From: Mesorhizobium sp. INR15
GTDB taxonomy: Bacteria; Pseudomonadota; Alphaproteobacteria; Rhizobiales; Rhizobiaceae
Direction of reading: 5' to 3'
Length of the DNA: 64,000 nucleotides
Assembly (NCBI RefSeq): GCF_015500075.1
Contig: NZ_CP045496.1
Location: 3,730,001 to 3,794,000 of the forward strand
Shown one piece after another: positions 50,721 through 58,565 of the stretch. The position numbers and the translations under genes were made by a program. The notes beneath the pieces were generated by a model, which had not been told where the DNA came from, ran no database searches, and was given only the letters and a program-made list of their open reading frames with translations. Each line of letters opens with the position of its first letter. Positions within the stretch are counted from its first letter, which is position 1.

Positions 50721-50745
50721 GTGAAAAAATCAAGTGTATTTTCAC
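50721..50745. promoter_or_regulatory. Palindrome in the XRE-cupin/nitroreductase intergenic region
   Basis: GTGAAAA (50721-50727) and TTTTCAC (50739-50745) form a perfect inverted repeat with an 11-base centre, midway between the two divergent starts. The TGAAA core is shared with the palindrome at 50681-50707, as expected for two sites bound by one regulator. Confidence 0.4.
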
Positions 50746-50849
50746 ACAACCACAAGATTTGCTTGCGCCGTTTTGACGGTTCATGCAAAGGCTCGGGCAC
50801 GAGCGGCGATTGGGGACGTCCGGTCGAGACGAGGGTTAAGGGACGGCCC

Positions 50850-51554
50850 ATGCTGAAAAACAACACCCGATTTGCGGGCGATGCCGAGATTGTCGACGAG
50901 GCGATCCTGTCGCGCCGGTCGGTTCGCGCATTTTTGCCCGACATGGTCGATGACGACACCATTCGCGCCATTCTGACGGTTGCCGCGCGAGCGCCGTCCG
51001 GCACCAATATGCAGCCGTGGCGGGTCTACGTTACGAAGGGCGAAAGCAAGCAGAAGATCACGGACGCCATCCTCAACTCCGGCATCCGCGCCGAAAAAGC
51101 CGACTGGGATGAATACCGCTATTATCCCACGCAGTTCTTCGAACCCTATCTCACACGCCGCCGCGCCAATGGCTTCGGTCTCTATGGCGCGCTTGGCATT
51201 GGCCGCCGTGAGGTCGACAAGATGCGCGCCCAGCACGACCGCAACTTTGTCTTCTTCGACGCGCCGGTCGGCATGATCTTCACCATCGACCGGCGGCTCA
51301 ATCAGGGTTCGTGGATCGACTACGGCATGTTCCTGCAGAACATCATGGTCGCGGCGCGGGGCCGGGGTCTGCATACCTGCCCACAGGCGGCCTTTGCGCC
51401 CTATCACCGGCAGATCAGGCCGGTGCTCAACATTCCGGACGAAGAAATCGTCGTCTGCGGCATGGCGCTCGGCCATGAAGACACGTCCAAGCCCGAAAAC
51501 ACCTTCCGCACCGACCGCGTGCCTTTGGAAGAGTGGGTGAGTTTCAGCGAATAA
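50850..51554 (+). CDS. Nitroreductase-family protein
   Basis: A 234-residue FMN-dependent oxidoreductase. The FMN-binding N terminus SRRSVRAFLPDMVDDDTI is followed by ARAPSGTNMQPWRVYV, and the C-terminal GMALGHEDTSKPENTFRTDR is the usual closing block. I chose ATG 50850 with AAGGGACGG upstream. The enzyme probably uses NAD(P)H to reduce a nitro, quinone or enone group; the natural substrate is unclear. It is divergent from the XRE-cupin gene and convergent with the MFS gene. Confidence 0.88.
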   Translation: MLKNNTRFAGDAEIVDEAILSRRSVRAFLPDMVDDDTIRAILTVAARAPSGTNMQPWRVYVTKGESKQKITDAILNSGIRAEKADWDEYRYYPTQFFEPYLTRRRANGFGLYGALGIGRREVDKMRAQHDRNFVFFDAPVGMIFTIDRRLNQGSWIDYGMFLQNIMVAARGRGLHTCPQAAFAPYHRQIRPVLNIPDEEIVVCGMALGHEDTSKPENTFRTDRVPLEEWVSFSE

Positions 51555-51598
51555 AGTGGATAGCAGCCTCGGCACCGTCGGTGCTTTTTGGGCGAGCA

Positions 51599-53041
51599 CT
51601 ACTCGGTGTTCATCTGCGCGCCATGGCCGCTGACATGGGCGCCGTCCTGCGGCGTCAGCCTGAGATAGGCAAGCAGCGCACAGAGCGTGATGATGCCTTC
51701 GATGACGAACATGATCCGGAAGTCGTTGGCGACCGCCGGGCCGCCTCCGGCGAGGAATGAGAGCGTGGCCGCGGCAAGGCCCACGCCGATCGCGACCGCC
51801 AGCTGCCACAGGATGTAGTAGAGTGCGCTGAAGCGGGCGAGCTGTTCGGGCGCGATGTCGGAGTAGGCGAGGTTGCCGGTCGAGGCCCACTGCACCGAGC
51901 GGAAGACGCCGAAGACAAAGATGTAGGTGAGCACGATCCAGGCCGGCGTCGTCGCTTGTATCAAGGCAAAACCCGCGACCATGCAAGCCACAATAGGGGT
52001 GTTGAAGACCAGCACGCGGCGGAAGCCGAAGCGGTTGAGAAGCCGTGGCATGAAGAAACGCATGGCGACCGATCCGACGGCGGCAACGAAAGTCAACGAT
52101 CCCGCCTGTACCGCGCTCATGCCGAAGCCGAGCTGGAACATCAACGGCAGCAGGAACACAACGGAACTGAGGCCGATCGTGTCCAGTCCGCCACCGGTGA
52201 GGAAGCTGACACGGAAGGTGCGGATGCGCAGCAGGTTGAGGTCAAGCAGCGGGTTGCGGGCGCGCAGGCAATAGAACGAGGCCACCGCCAGGATGATGAT
52301 AGCCAGCGCCAGTTCACCGGCGATCATGCCGCCGCCGGCGTCTTTCGCGGCCAGCGAATCCATGCCGAAAACCAGCAGTACCATGCCGGCACCGACCAGG
52401 ACGAAGCCCGGAAAGTCGAAAGGCGTGCGCACCGGCTTGGTCACCGTGGGAAACAGCGAGGCCGCCAGCAATGCCGCCGCCAGCGCAAAAGGCACATTGA
52501 TGAAGAAGATCCAACGCCAGGAAATGTAGGTGGTGAGCGCGCCGCCGACGAGCGGACCGACCAGTGGTCCGGACTGGCCGGCGAGCGAGATATACATGTT
52601 GATCTTGAGCGTGCGGCTGCGCGGAAAGGTCTGCAGGATGACGACTTGGCCGAGCGTGCCCATCAAAGCGCCGCCGAAGCCTTGTAGCGCGCGGGCGCCG
52701 ACCAGCGTCCAGATATCGCTCGACAGGCCGCACAAGGCCGATGCGGTGGCGAAGACCAGCAAGGCGAAGCAGTAGACATTGCGCAGGCCGAAACGGTCGG
52801 CGGCCCAGCCGCCGAGCGGCATCGAGATGATCAGGCTTGCGACGTAGACGGTGATCAGTAGGCCAAGCTGGCTCGGCGGCCGGCCAAGGCTTTCGCTGAT
52901 GCCGGGAAGCGCCGTCACCACGACATTCTGGTCGAGGCTGGTCATGAAGACACCGCAGGCGACCGTCAGCGGCAGCAAGAGCAGTGCCCTTGCCGAAACA
53001 TCGGCGCGATCGGTGGCGCCGGCGGAAACTTCTGCGGTCAT
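51599..53041 (-). CDS. MFS transporter, DHA2 (14-helix drug:H+ antiporter) type
   Basis: A 480-residue membrane protein with about 14 hydrophobic segments. Family features are the motif C-like SLDQNVVVTALPGISESLG after helix 1, the motif A region PLGGWAADRFGLRNVY, and GPLVGPLVGGALTTYISWRWIFFINVP in helix 5 to 6. It is expected to export a small amphipathic compound. A 16-base palindrome lies 40 bases upstream of the start. Confidence 0.9.
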   Translation of the reverse strand: MTAEVSAGATDRADVSARALLLLPLTVACGVFMTSLDQNVVVTALPGISESLGRPPSQLGLLITVYVASLIISMPLGGWAADRFGLRNVYCFALLVFATASALCGLSSDIWTLVGARALQGFGGALMGTLGQVVILQTFPRSRTLKINMYISLAGQSGPLVGPLVGGALTTYISWRWIFFINVPFALAAALLAASLFPTVTKPVRTPFDFPGFVLVGAGMVLLVFGMDSLAAKDAGGGMIAGELALAIIILAVASFYCLRARNPLLDLNLLRIRTFRVSFLTGGGLDTIGLSSVVFLLPLMFQLGFGMSAVQAGSLTFVAAVGSVAMRFFMPRLLNRFGFRRVLVFNTPIVACMVAGFALIQATTPAWIVLTYIFVFGVFRSVQWASTGNLAYSDIAPEQLARFSALYYILWQLAVAIGVGLAAATLSFLAGGGPAVANDFRIMFVIEGIITLCALLAYLRLTPQDGAHVSGHGAQMNTE

Positions 53042-53080
53042 GGGAATGTTCGAACCAAAAGACTGCGCCGACTCTCAGGC

Positions 53081-53096
53081 GGGGTATTTATACCCC
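53081..53096. promoter_or_regulatory. Perfect palindrome upstream of the MFS exporter gene
   Basis: GGGGTAT-TT-ATACCCC is a perfect inverted repeat 40 bases before the exporter start, the usual position for a repressor operator. A second imperfect repeat, TGATGG (53108-53113) and CCATCA (53124-53129), follows. No regulator gene adjoins it. Confidence 0.45.
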
Positions 53097-53198
53097 TTAG
53101 CCCTGTTTGATGGCCATTTTTGTCCATCATGGGCGCCAGCCGTGAAATTCCTTTGAGCCAGCTACGAGCATCGAATGGGGCTGTGCAGGGCTTTGGCC

Positions 53199-53786
53199 CT
53201 ATTGCACCTCGTAGCCGACTTCTTCGCTGGCGTGACAGAGCGCCTTCCAGAACGAGCGCGCGAACGAGCGGAAGACGTAGATGTCGAACTGATCCGAGCC
53301 GGTGCGCTGGATCTGGGCGAAAACATCATGGTGGGTGGTCGATCGGCCGGCGCCGATCGGAAAGGCCGGCAGCGCGAAGTCGATGGCGAAGAATTTCGCC
53401 ATCACCCATTCGGCCTTCGGACCGGCAATGCGGATCGCGGTTCTTCCGTGCGACAGGTCGGTCACCGTGCCGATGGCTGGCGTGACGACCTTGGCAAAGG
53501 CGGCGGCAAGCCCTCCGGCTTCGTCGGCGACCGTGAACTTTCCCGGCGCGAAGCCGAACACCGATTTCACCCCGTCACTGGTGCCGCCACCGGCGCCGTC
53601 AGGCAAAGCCAGCCCGGTAACCGTGCGGATAGCAGCCATCAGCGTCTTTTCCTCGCCCGGCCAGGCCGCGAGCTGGACGATCGACCCCGGCTTGGTCTCG
53701 GTCAGGATGATATCGACGCCGTGCTCGAAATTGCCATGCGAACCCGGATGAAACTCCGGTTCAAGTGGTGATTGGCGATCAACCAT
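53199..53786 (-). CDS. soxG: Sarcosine oxidase subunit gamma
   Basis: Small GcvT-like subunit of the heterotetrameric sarcosine oxidase. The 195-residue protein has the GcvT-type LSHGRTAIRIAGPKAEWVMAKFFAIDF region and ends with FDIYVFRSFARSFWKALCHASEE, typical of SoxG. I trimmed to ATG 53786, which overlaps the soxA stop by eight bases. It is the last gene of soxBDAG and stabilises the complex near the flavin centre. Confidence 0.9.
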   Translation of the reverse strand: MVDRQSPLEPEFHPGSHGNFEHGVDIILTETKPGSIVQLAAWPGEEKTLMAAIRTVTGLALPDGAGGGTSDGVKSVFGFAPGKFTVADEAGGLAAAFAKVVTPAIGTVTDLSHGRTAIRIAGPKAEWVMAKFFAIDFALPAFPIGAGRSTTHHDVFAQIQRTGSDQFDIYVFRSFARSFWKALCHASEEVGYEVQ

Positions 53787-56772
53787 GCATGCGGCTCCCG
53801 TCCGGATCGAAGAAGTGGTTGGAGACGATCTCGACCGGTCCGAACCGGTTGCGCAAGGGATCGGAGACATGGGCGCGTGTGCCATGCCGCGTCTTGCCGC
53901 CCTTGATCAGCGCCAGCGCGATATGCTTGCCGAGCGCCGGCGAGTAGCAGCAAGCGGTGATGTGGCCGATCGAGCCGTGCGGATTGGCCTCGTCGAGTTC
54001 CTCGACAATATGCGCGCCGCCGCTGAGCGGCCGATTGTCGAGCGCGACCACGCCAACCAGTTCGAGCCGGTCGGGCGCGATCAGGCCTTCGCGGTCCATC
54101 ATCGCCGAACCGATGAAAGGCTTCTTCTTCGACAGCATCCAATCGAGATGCAGATCGCGCGCCGTGGTGCGGCCATCGATCTCGGCGCCGGTGACGTGGC
54201 CCTTCTCGATGCGCATTGTGCCCAGCGCCTCGAGCCCGTATGTGACCAGCCCGAATGGCTTGCCGGCCCCGATCAGCGCCTCCCAGACATGGGTGCCATG
54301 GCCGGCGCCGGAATAGACCTCGAATGCCATTTCACCGGAGAAGGAGAGCCGGCAAATCATCACTGGTACACCTGCTATCTGGCCATGCACGATGCCCATG
54401 AACGGCAGAGCCGCATTGTCGACTGGCGTGCCAGTGACACAGGCGGCAAGGATCTGCCTTGCTTTCGGCCCGCCGATGGCAGCGCCGGCCCATTCATCGG
54501 TCACCGAAGTGACGTGAACTTTCAACTCCGGCCAGATAACGTCGAGGAAATATTCGAGATGCTGCATCACCTTGCCGGCATTGGCCGTGGTGGTGGTCAT
54601 CAGGAAGTCCTGTTCGCCGAGCCGCCATGTCGTGCCGTCGTCGAAGGCCAGCCCGTCCTCGCGCAGCATCAGCCCGTAGCGCGCCTTGCCGACCGCAAGT
54701 GTCGAGAACATGTTGGTATAGACCCGGTCGAGGAATTCGGCCGCGTCCGGACCCTTCACGGCGATCTTGCCAAGGGTCGAGACATCAACGATGCCGGCGC
54801 TTTCGCGCGTTGCCCTGGCTTCGCGGACATAGGCCTGCTCGACCGTTTCACCTGAAAGCCCATAGATCATCGGGCGATACCAGAGGCCAGCCGAATACAC
54901 CGTCGCGCCATTGGCGATGTGCCAGTCATGCATCGGCGTCAGCCGCTCGGGCCTGAGATCGCCAAAACGCTCGGCGGCCAGCGAGCCGATCGACACCGCC
55001 GAGAAGGGCGGGCGGAACCGCGTCGTGCCAACCTCGGGGATCGGCTTGCCCAATGCCTCGGCCATGATGGCCAGGCCAGGGACGTTGGAGCTCTTGCCCT
55101 GGTCGGTGGCCATGCCAAGCGTGGTGTAGCGCTTCAGGTGCTCAACCGAGACAAACCCCTCGCGATGCGCCAGCCGCACATCTTCTGCTGTCACGTCATG
55201 CTGGAAATCGACGAAACTCTTGCCCTTGGCTCTGATCTCGAAGACGGGCGCCGGATCGGGATAGCCCGGGGCGGCTTCGACCGTCGGCAATACCGACGGT
55301 GTGCCTTGGCCGCCCGCGGCTGAGAGGCCGGCGGCGCGGCCTTCGGCGATGGCTTCCAATGTGGAGAAACTGCCGGTGAAAGCGCCGGCGCCGATCCATT
55401 TCTGCGTCGGCTTCGGCGGCAGGAAGGCTTGCCGGTCGGCGTTCCATTCCGCCTTGGCGCCGGCCTGGCTGGCGAGATGGATGGTTGGCGACCAGCCGCC
55501 CGACATCAGCAGGCAATCGGCATGGATGCTGCGCGCATCGCCGCTGAGCGCGCCGGTCACCATGTCGAAGCGCTGCACCTTGATGCCCGACAGCGCCTTG
55601 CCGCCCTCGGTGGCGATCACTGCATGGCCGGCGAAAATCTCGGCTTCGGCTTCACCGGCCATCTTGAGCATGTTACTGGAGATCTCGGGGCGCACATCGA
55701 TGACGGCGACGACGGCAGCGCCTGCCTTCTTCAGCGCAAGAGCGGAGCGGTAGGCGCTGTCATTGTTGGTGAACAGCGCGACCCTGCTGCCAGGCAATAC
55801 GCCATACTCATTGGCATAGCGCTCGCCGGCATGCGCCAGCATCACGCCTGGCCTGTCATTGCCCGGAAACACCAGCGGCCGCTCGAACGAGCCGGTGGCG
55901 AGCACCACTGACTTGGCGCGGATTGCCCAGTAGCGGTGGCGTGGCTCGCCCTTGGCCGGATTTTCCTTGTGGTCGCTAACCCGCTCCAGGGCGGCAATCG
56001 TGTTGCCGTCGTAATAGCCCCAGACGGTCGTGCGCGGCAGCAGGCGGACATTGTCATGGCCTTCGAGCTGGGCGACCGCACGCCTTGCCCAATCCGCCGC
56101 CGGCATGCCGTCGATCGTTTCGTTCGACCATTTGGCCGAACCGCCGAAATGCGGTTCGAGTTCGCTGAGGATGACACGGGCGCCCTGGTCGGCGGCGGCC
56201 TTGGCTGCCATCAGGCCGGCGGGGCCGGAGCCGACCACCAGCACGTCGCAAAAGGCGTTCATGCGTTCGTAGCGGGCCGGGTCCTTCGCCGATCCGGCGC
56301 TGCCGAGGCCGGCGGCGCGGCGGATGAAATGCTCGCAGAACATCCAGAAGCGGGTGCCCTTGAGCGGGCCGATCACCGGTCCCATGAAGGTCTTGTAGTA
56401 GAAGCCAGCGGAGAGGATCTTGCCGCCGAGCTGGTTGATCGCGTTGACGTCCCACGCGAGCGAAGGAAAGCGGTTCTGGCTGACGGCTACCAGTCCATCA
56501 TGGATCTCGACCATGGTCGCGGCGATGTTGGGCTCGCGAACCTCGCCCTTCAACACAGTCACCAGGGCATTCGGTTCCTCGACGCCGGCGGTCAGCAGGC
56601 CGCGCGGGCGATGATACTTGAACGAACGGCCAAAGAGCGTAACGCCATTGGCCAGAAGTGCCGACGCCAGTGTGTCGCCGGCATGGCCGGTGTAAGCCGC
56701 GCCATCGAAGGTGAAGCGGATGGTTTTCAGCCGGTCGATGCGGCCGCCGGCCTCGGTACGGCGCGGGCTCAT
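53779..56772 (-). CDS. soxA: Sarcosine oxidase subunit alpha
   Basis: Largest subunit (997 residues) of heterotetrameric sarcosine oxidase; it binds NAD+ and tetrahydrofolate and yields 5,10-methylene-tetrahydrofolate. The N-terminal ferredoxin-like part (RFTFDGAAYTGHAGDTLASAL) is followed by the NAD motif DVLVVGSGPAGLMAAKAAA near residue 170 and, from about 610, a GcvT domain (AGIVDVSTLGKIAVKGPDAAEF). I trimmed the frame to ATG 56772, giving MSPRRTEAGGRID and a four-base overlap with soxD. Confidence 0.95.
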   Translation of the reverse strand: MSPRRTEAGGRIDRLKTIRFTFDGAAYTGHAGDTLASALLANGVTLFGRSFKYHRPRGLLTAGVEEPNALVTVLKGEVREPNIAATMVEIHDGLVAVSQNRFPSLAWDVNAINQLGGKILSAGFYYKTFMGPVIGPLKGTRFWMFCEHFIRRAAGLGSAGSAKDPARYERMNAFCDVLVVGSGPAGLMAAKAAADQGARVILSELEPHFGGSAKWSNETIDGMPAADWARRAVAQLEGHDNVRLLPRTTVWGYYDGNTIAALERVSDHKENPAKGEPRHRYWAIRAKSVVLATGSFERPLVFPGNDRPGVMLAHAGERYANEYGVLPGSRVALFTNNDSAYRSALALKKAGAAVVAVIDVRPEISSNMLKMAGEAEAEIFAGHAVIATEGGKALSGIKVQRFDMVTGALSGDARSIHADCLLMSGGWSPTIHLASQAGAKAEWNADRQAFLPPKPTQKWIGAGAFTGSFSTLEAIAEGRAAGLSAAGGQGTPSVLPTVEAAPGYPDPAPVFEIRAKGKSFVDFQHDVTAEDVRLAHREGFVSVEHLKRYTTLGMATDQGKSSNVPGLAIMAEALGKPIPEVGTTRFRPPFSAVSIGSLAAERFGDLRPERLTPMHDWHIANGATVYSAGLWYRPMIYGLSGETVEQAYVREARATRESAGIVDVSTLGKIAVKGPDAAEFLDRVYTNMFSTLAVGKARYGLMLREDGLAFDDGTTWRLGEQDFLMTTTTANAGKVMQHLEYFLDVIWPELKVHVTSVTDEWAGAAIGGPKARQILAACVTGTPVDNAALPFMGIVHGQIAGVPVMICRLSFSGEMAFEVYSGAGHGTHVWEALIGAGKPFGLVTYGLEALGTMRIEKGHVTGAEIDGRTTARDLHLDWMLSKKKPFIGSAMMDREGLIAPDRLELVGVVALDNRPLSGGAHIVEELDEANPHGSIGHITACCYSPALGKHIALALIKGGKTRHGTRAHVSDPLRNRFGPVEIVSNHFFDPDGSRMHG

Positions 56773-57065
56773 GACTTGCTCTCCGCCTTGCGCCGTGCGG
56801 CGGATGTGTGGTCGCCGTGCACGAAAGCGACGCTGGAAATCTCGTGCGTCACCGTGTTGCGCACGACCCGCAGATGGGCGCGGCAACCGCCGGAATGCTG
56901 CCAGATCTCGTTGTGATCGCCGGCCGGGTTGAGCCGGTCATAGACATAGGCGTTCCACGCGTCGAGGTTCTGCGAGGCGGGGTTGGGGCGTTCGCGATTG
57001 CCGTCACCCTGGTAGGTGAATTCGATGACATCGCGCGGGCCGCAATAGGGGCAGGTGATCAGCAC
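56769..57065 (-). CDS. soxD: Sarcosine oxidase subunit delta
   Basis: Zinc-binding 98-residue subunit. The zinc ligands of the family are all visible: Cys5 and Cys8 in MLITCPYCG, His57 and Cys61 in QHSGGCRAHL. The conserved GSREFTY-like segment reads GPRDVIEFTYQGD. It overlaps soxA by four bases and follows soxB by 54 bases, a gap filled by a repeat. Confidence 0.95.
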   Translation of the reverse strand: MLITCPYCGPRDVIEFTYQGDGNRERPNPASQNLDAWNAYVYDRLNPAGDHNEIWQHSGGCRAHLRVVRNTVTHEISSVAFVHGDHTSAARRKAESKS

Positions 57066-57071
57066 GGTTTG

Positions 57072-57131
57072 TTCCTAACGAAGCCTTGCCTGGTGAAGTC
57101 TTGTCTATCGAAATCTGGCCTAGTGAAGGCG
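57072..57131 (-). repeat. Four imperfect 15-base repeats across the soxB stop
   Basis: On the minus strand four 15-base units follow one another: CGCCTTCACTAGGCC (57131-57117), AGATTTCGATAGACA, AGACTTCACCAGGCA and AGGCTTCGTTAGGAA (ending 57072). They share the pattern AGRYTTCRYYAGRMA. The first unit carries the soxB stop codon, and the soxB-soxD spacer consists almost wholly of the others. Confidence 0.75.
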
Positions 57132-58379
57132 GGGGTTCGCACCTTGGCCCTTGTCGTCGATGACCAGGCCGCGATGGAAGCGGTCGAGCGTGAAAGGCGC
57201 ATTGAACTCGTGCGGCTGATCCTTGGCGATGGTCCAGGCAAAGCACCAGCCGGAGGCCGGCGTCGCCTTGAAGCCGCCGTAGCACCAGCCGCAATTGAGA
57301 TACATTCCGTGCAGGGGCCCGGTGGTGATGATCGGCGAGCCGTCCATCGACATGTCGCAGACGCCGCCCCAGGAGCGCAGCATGCGGACCCGGGCGAGGC
57401 CTGGGAACAGCGCCAGCATCTCGCTCATCACCTCGTCGACGACAGGCAGATTGCCGCGTTGGGCATAGCTGTTGTAGCCGTCGATGTCGCCGCCGTAGAC
57501 GAGGCCGCCCTTGTCGGACTGCGACATGTAGAAATGCCCCATGCCGAAGGTCACCACGGTGTCGATGAACGGCTTCAGCGATTCTGTCACAAAGGCCTGC
57601 AGCACATGGCTTTCGATCGGCATAGTCTCGATGCCGGCAAGCTGCATGACGCGGCCAGTGCTGCCGGCCACCGCGACCGCCACCTTCTTGGCGCGGATTT
57701 CGCCGCGCGAGGTCGAAACGCCCGTGATGCGGTCGCCGTCACGCAGGAAGCCGGTGACTTCGCAATTCTCGACAATGTCGACGCCACGACGGTCAGCGCC
57801 GCGTGCATAACCCCAGGCCACCGCATCGTGGCGAGCGGTGCCGGCCCGCCGCTGCATCAGGCCGCCGACCACCGGGAAGCGGGCACTGTCGGAGATATCC
57901 AGCGCCGGGATCAGGCGCTTGATCTGCGCCGGCGTCATCAATTCGGCATCGACGCCGAGATGGCGCATGGCGTTGCCGCGCCGGGCATAGTCGTCGAACT
58001 GGGCCGGCGTATGGGCAAGGTTCAGGCAGCCGCGCTGCGAGAACATGACGTTGTAGTTGAGGTCGTGCGAGAGGTCCTCCCACAGCTTCATCGAGTGCTC
58101 GTAGAAGCGGGTGTTGGCTGGCAAGAGGTAGTTGGAGCGCACAGCTGTCGTGTTGCGGCCGACATTGCCGGAGCCGAGCCAGCCCTTTTCCAGCACCGCG
58201 ACATTGGTGATGCCGTGTTCCTTGGCCAGGTAATAGGCGGTTGCCAGCCCGTGGCCGCCACCGCCGATGATGATGACATCATAGGACGCCTTCGGATCCG
58301 GCTTGCGCCAGGCCGGCTTCCAGTCCTTGTTTCCCTTGAGCGCGTTCGCAAGCAGCGAAAAGGCCGAGTACTCTGCCAT
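57120..58379 (-). CDS. soxB: Sarcosine oxidase subunit beta
   Basis: Catalytic subunit oxidising sarcosine to glycine, with noncovalent FAD and covalent FMN at the interface with SoxA. The 419-residue protein starts SAFSLLANALKGNKDWKPAW and has the FAD motif VIIIGGGGHGLATAYYLA, LGSGNVGRNTTAVRSNY and RRAGTARHDAVAWG, whose His184 corresponds to the covalent FMN histidine. ATG 58379 and ATG 58391 are both possible; the former fits family length better. The stop lies inside the repeat listed separately. Confidence 0.95.
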   Translation of the reverse strand: MAEYSAFSLLANALKGNKDWKPAWRKPDPKASYDVIIIGGGGHGLATAYYLAKEHGITNVAVLEKGWLGSGNVGRNTTAVRSNYLLPANTRFYEHSMKLWEDLSHDLNYNVMFSQRGCLNLAHTPAQFDDYARRGNAMRHLGVDAELMTPAQIKRLIPALDISDSARFPVVGGLMQRRAGTARHDAVAWGYARGADRRGVDIVENCEVTGFLRDGDRITGVSTSRGEIRAKKVAVAVAGSTGRVMQLAGIETMPIESHVLQAFVTESLKPFIDTVVTFGMGHFYMSQSDKGGLVYGGDIDGYNSYAQRGNLPVVDEVMSEMLALFPGLARVRMLRSWGGVCDMSMDGSPIITTGPLHGMYLNCGWCYGGFKATPASGWCFAWTIAKDQPHEFNAPFTLDRFHRGLVIDDKGQGANPRLH

Positions 58380-58413
58380 TCTTGTTGTCATCCGGTTCGG
58401 GCGATGCGGCAGA

Positions 58414-58443
58414 CTATAGAGCAGGCCGCCGCCGCAAAGCCAA
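58414..58443 (-). promoter_or_regulatory. Possible soxBDAG promoter
   Basis: On the minus strand TTGGCT (58443-58438) and CTATAG (58419-58414) are 18 bases apart, placing a start near 58407, about 28 bases before soxB. The -10 match is good and the -35 only fair. Confidence 0.35.
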
Positions 58444-58565
58444 TATTGCGCCATCGCCTTTCGACTGGCCGACGCCTGGGCCGATGATCGATAAGGCCAG
58501 GGATCGGCCGGACACGACGGCTTGCCCCATGATATGGCCGTCTTTATCAAGGACAGGCTTTTCAA

